Shown here: piece after piece, positions 5,087-5,911 of the stretch
Layout: every line of letters begins with the position of its first letter
Position numbering within the stretch: the first letter of the stretch is position 1
Assembly (NCBI GenBank): GCA_046565595.1
Contig: JBKHYG010000129.1
Coordinates: 1 to 5,911, forward strand
Direction: 5' to 3'
DNA length: 5,911 bases
From: JBKHYG01 sp046565595
GTDB lineage: Bacteria > Actinomycetota > AC-67
Notes under the pieces: model-generated
Databases searched by the model: none
Told to the model about the DNA's origin: nothing
What the model saw: the letters and a program-made list of their open reading frames with translations, nothing else
Made by a program: the position numbers and the translations under genes

Positions 5087-5602
5087 TCATGTGGCCACGC
5101 ATCGCCTTACTGTGTCGAGAGTGCGTGTGGTTATGCTCTTTCCGAATGTCTTCTCCAGGAGCGACATGAAGACCGGGCCGCGTGGGTTCGGCTCGTAGAC
5201 CGTGAACACTTCCTTGCCTTTCATGGCAAGGATCCGGACCCCGTCTGATTCGACCGGGAACGAAAGTTTGCCGCGGTGCGGTTCTCTCAGGAAGGTAACG
5301 ACTCGCTTCGCCTTCGCAGGGATGTCGAACTCTGAGAATGGTTCTTGCGCGAGGAGAGCAGCCAGCCGGTCGACTCGCCGTACTGTGGCAGGGAAACTGC
5401 GCGGCAGTCGATCAGCCATACCCGTTTCTAGAGTTCTCGCCAGAGTCGTCTCGGATCTGGCCGTTCCGGTGAAGAGAACATTGCCGCTGGATAGAACGGT
5501 CCTGACATCGCCAAAACCTAGGTCTTGGAAGCAGGACATGAGGTCAGCCATCTTGGCATTCACGGGACTGACTCCACGAAGGAATGCGATGTAGCGAGTC
5601 AA
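5087..5602 (-). CDS. DUF1697 domain protein
   Basis: This 171-residue protein is complete across the DUF1697 domain and matches the family's usual length of about 170-180. The N-terminus TRYIAFLRGVSPVNAKMADL is the family signature start, followed by VRTVLSSGNVLF (33-44), a central Arg/Asp-rich region, and a C-terminal FMSLLEKTFGKSITTRTLDTV that corresponds to the family's 'LEK.LGK..TTRN..TV' ending. No signal peptide or membrane segment is present, so it is cytoplasmic. The biochemical role of the family is not established. The start is TTG at 5602, placed by homology of the N-terminus and by an AGAGAG element eight bases upstream; no better start is available. It follows the GNAT gene by 52 bp in the same direction and is probably cotranscribed with it. 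Confidence 0.88.
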   Translation of the reverse strand: MTRYIAFLRGVSPVNAKMADLMSCFQDLGFGDVRTVLSSGNVLFTGTARSETTLARTLETGMADRLPRSFPATVRRVDRLAALLAQEPFSEFDIPAKAKRVVTFLREPHRGKLSFPVESDGVRILAMKGKEVFTVYEPNPRGPVFMSLLEKTFGKSITTRTLDTVRRCVAT

Positions 5603-5654
5603 AGGGGTGTCTCTCTTGTGGCCTAACGGTGGTCTGCCACGCCGAGCTCAGCAT

Positions 5655-5911
5655 TCACGGCGCTACTTCGAACAGTTGGGTGGGGCCGGGACGAGCGTCC
5701 CCGCCGTCGACCTCTTCGTACGCTCCGTCCGACACGCGACCAACAACTTCGCGCCAGAATGCCTGCGCTCCCGTGTTGGCCACGGTCTGATGCACCTCCC
5801 ACTTCCCGGGGAACAACTTGAAGATGTGCTCGGCGATACCGGTCCCTAGCCCCGATCGGCGGTACTTGCGCATCACGAAGAACTCGGCGATCGAGTGTCG
5901 ACCATCGCTCG
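5655..5911 (-). CDS. GNAT-family N-acetyltransferase, C-terminal part (start outside window)
   Basis: The frame is open from the right window edge for 84 full codons to a TGA at 5655-5657. It begins SDGRHSIAEFFVMRKYRRSGLGTGIA, which is GNAT motif A: the beta-4 strand (AEFFV) followed by the acetyl-CoA pyrophosphate-binding loop RRSGLG. Motif B follows as WEVHQTVANTGAQAFWREVVG, with the typical N-x-x-A-x-x-F-(W/Y) element. The family is therefore clear, and acetyl-CoA-dependent acylation of an amine is the expected chemistry. The N-terminal half, which normally holds acceptor-specificity residues, is missing, so the substrate cannot be proposed. No start codon within the window should be used; the Met near 5873 is internal to the domain. 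Confidence 0.88.
   Translation of the reverse strand, partial: SDGRHSIAEFFVMRKYRRSGLGTGIAEHIFKLFPGKWEVHQTVANTGAQAFWREVVGRVSDGAYEEVDGGDARPGPTQLFEVAP

Noticed and set aside
5594..5690. Possible integron attC site between GNAT and DUF1697 (GTTAGGC at about 5622-5628 and ACCCAAC near 5680 on the minus strand)
   Set aside because: The two end boxes fit the loose consensus but are not well complementary, the inner arms do not pair as an attC should, and the other genes overlap each other, which cassettes do not do.
1..5911. Defence system, CRISPR array, toxin-antitoxin pair, tRNA or rRNA
   Set aside because: No spaced direct repeats, no cloverleaf or rRNA-like sequence, and no nuclease, restriction, retron or toxin motifs were found on either strand.

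Overview
This is a compact bacterial window of moderately high G+C (by eye about 60%). Every gene supported here is read from the minus strand, except a fragment of an IS3-family insertion sequence at the left edge. Small gaps, stop/start overlaps and GGAG-type ribosome binding sites point to polycistronic expression. I cannot name the organism. Homologues I recognise (APH(6)-like kinase, DUF5694 protein, 'GGHWLDAYPFVRLHQ'-type flavoprotein, VOC protein, DUF1697, GNAT) are common in soil and sediment bacteria, including Actinobacteria and other high-GC phyla. Seven of the eight inferred start codons are GTG or TTG.

Layout in the direction of transcription (right to left). At 5911-5655 is the C-terminal part of a GNAT acetyltransferase that runs off the window. 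At 5602-5087 is a complete DUF1697 protein. At 5026-4937 is a possible 29-residue small ORF that overlaps the next gene by four bases. At 4940-3882 is a secreted SGNH-hydrolase-like protein. After a gap of about 160 bp with two weak hairpins comes a tight run of four genes: a small exported protein or lipoprotein (3722-3333), a very short VOC/glyoxalase-like protein (3340-3110), a two-dinucleotide FAD/NAD(P) oxidoreductase (3113-1659) and a DUF5694, TraB/Tiki-like protein (1662-913). Neighbours overlap by 8, 4 and 4 nt, which predicts translational coupling. An APH(6)-like aminoglycoside/hydroxyurea phosphotransferase follows (846 leftward).

The left end is a mobile-element junction. Positions 2-112 encode the last 36 residues of an IS3-family OrfB transposase. 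The IS right terminal inverted repeat ends at about 127, inside the 3' part of the phosphotransferase gene. The kinase keeps its catalytic motifs but has lost its native C-terminus, replaced by about 27 residues read antisense through the IS.

The most notable items are the IS-truncated kinase, the VOC protein that looks like an in-frame internal deletion to roughly one beta-alpha-beta-beta-beta module, and the four-gene coupled unit, which I cannot assign to a known pathway. I see no CRISPR array, tRNA, rRNA or recognisable defence system, and no convincing integron attC sites.
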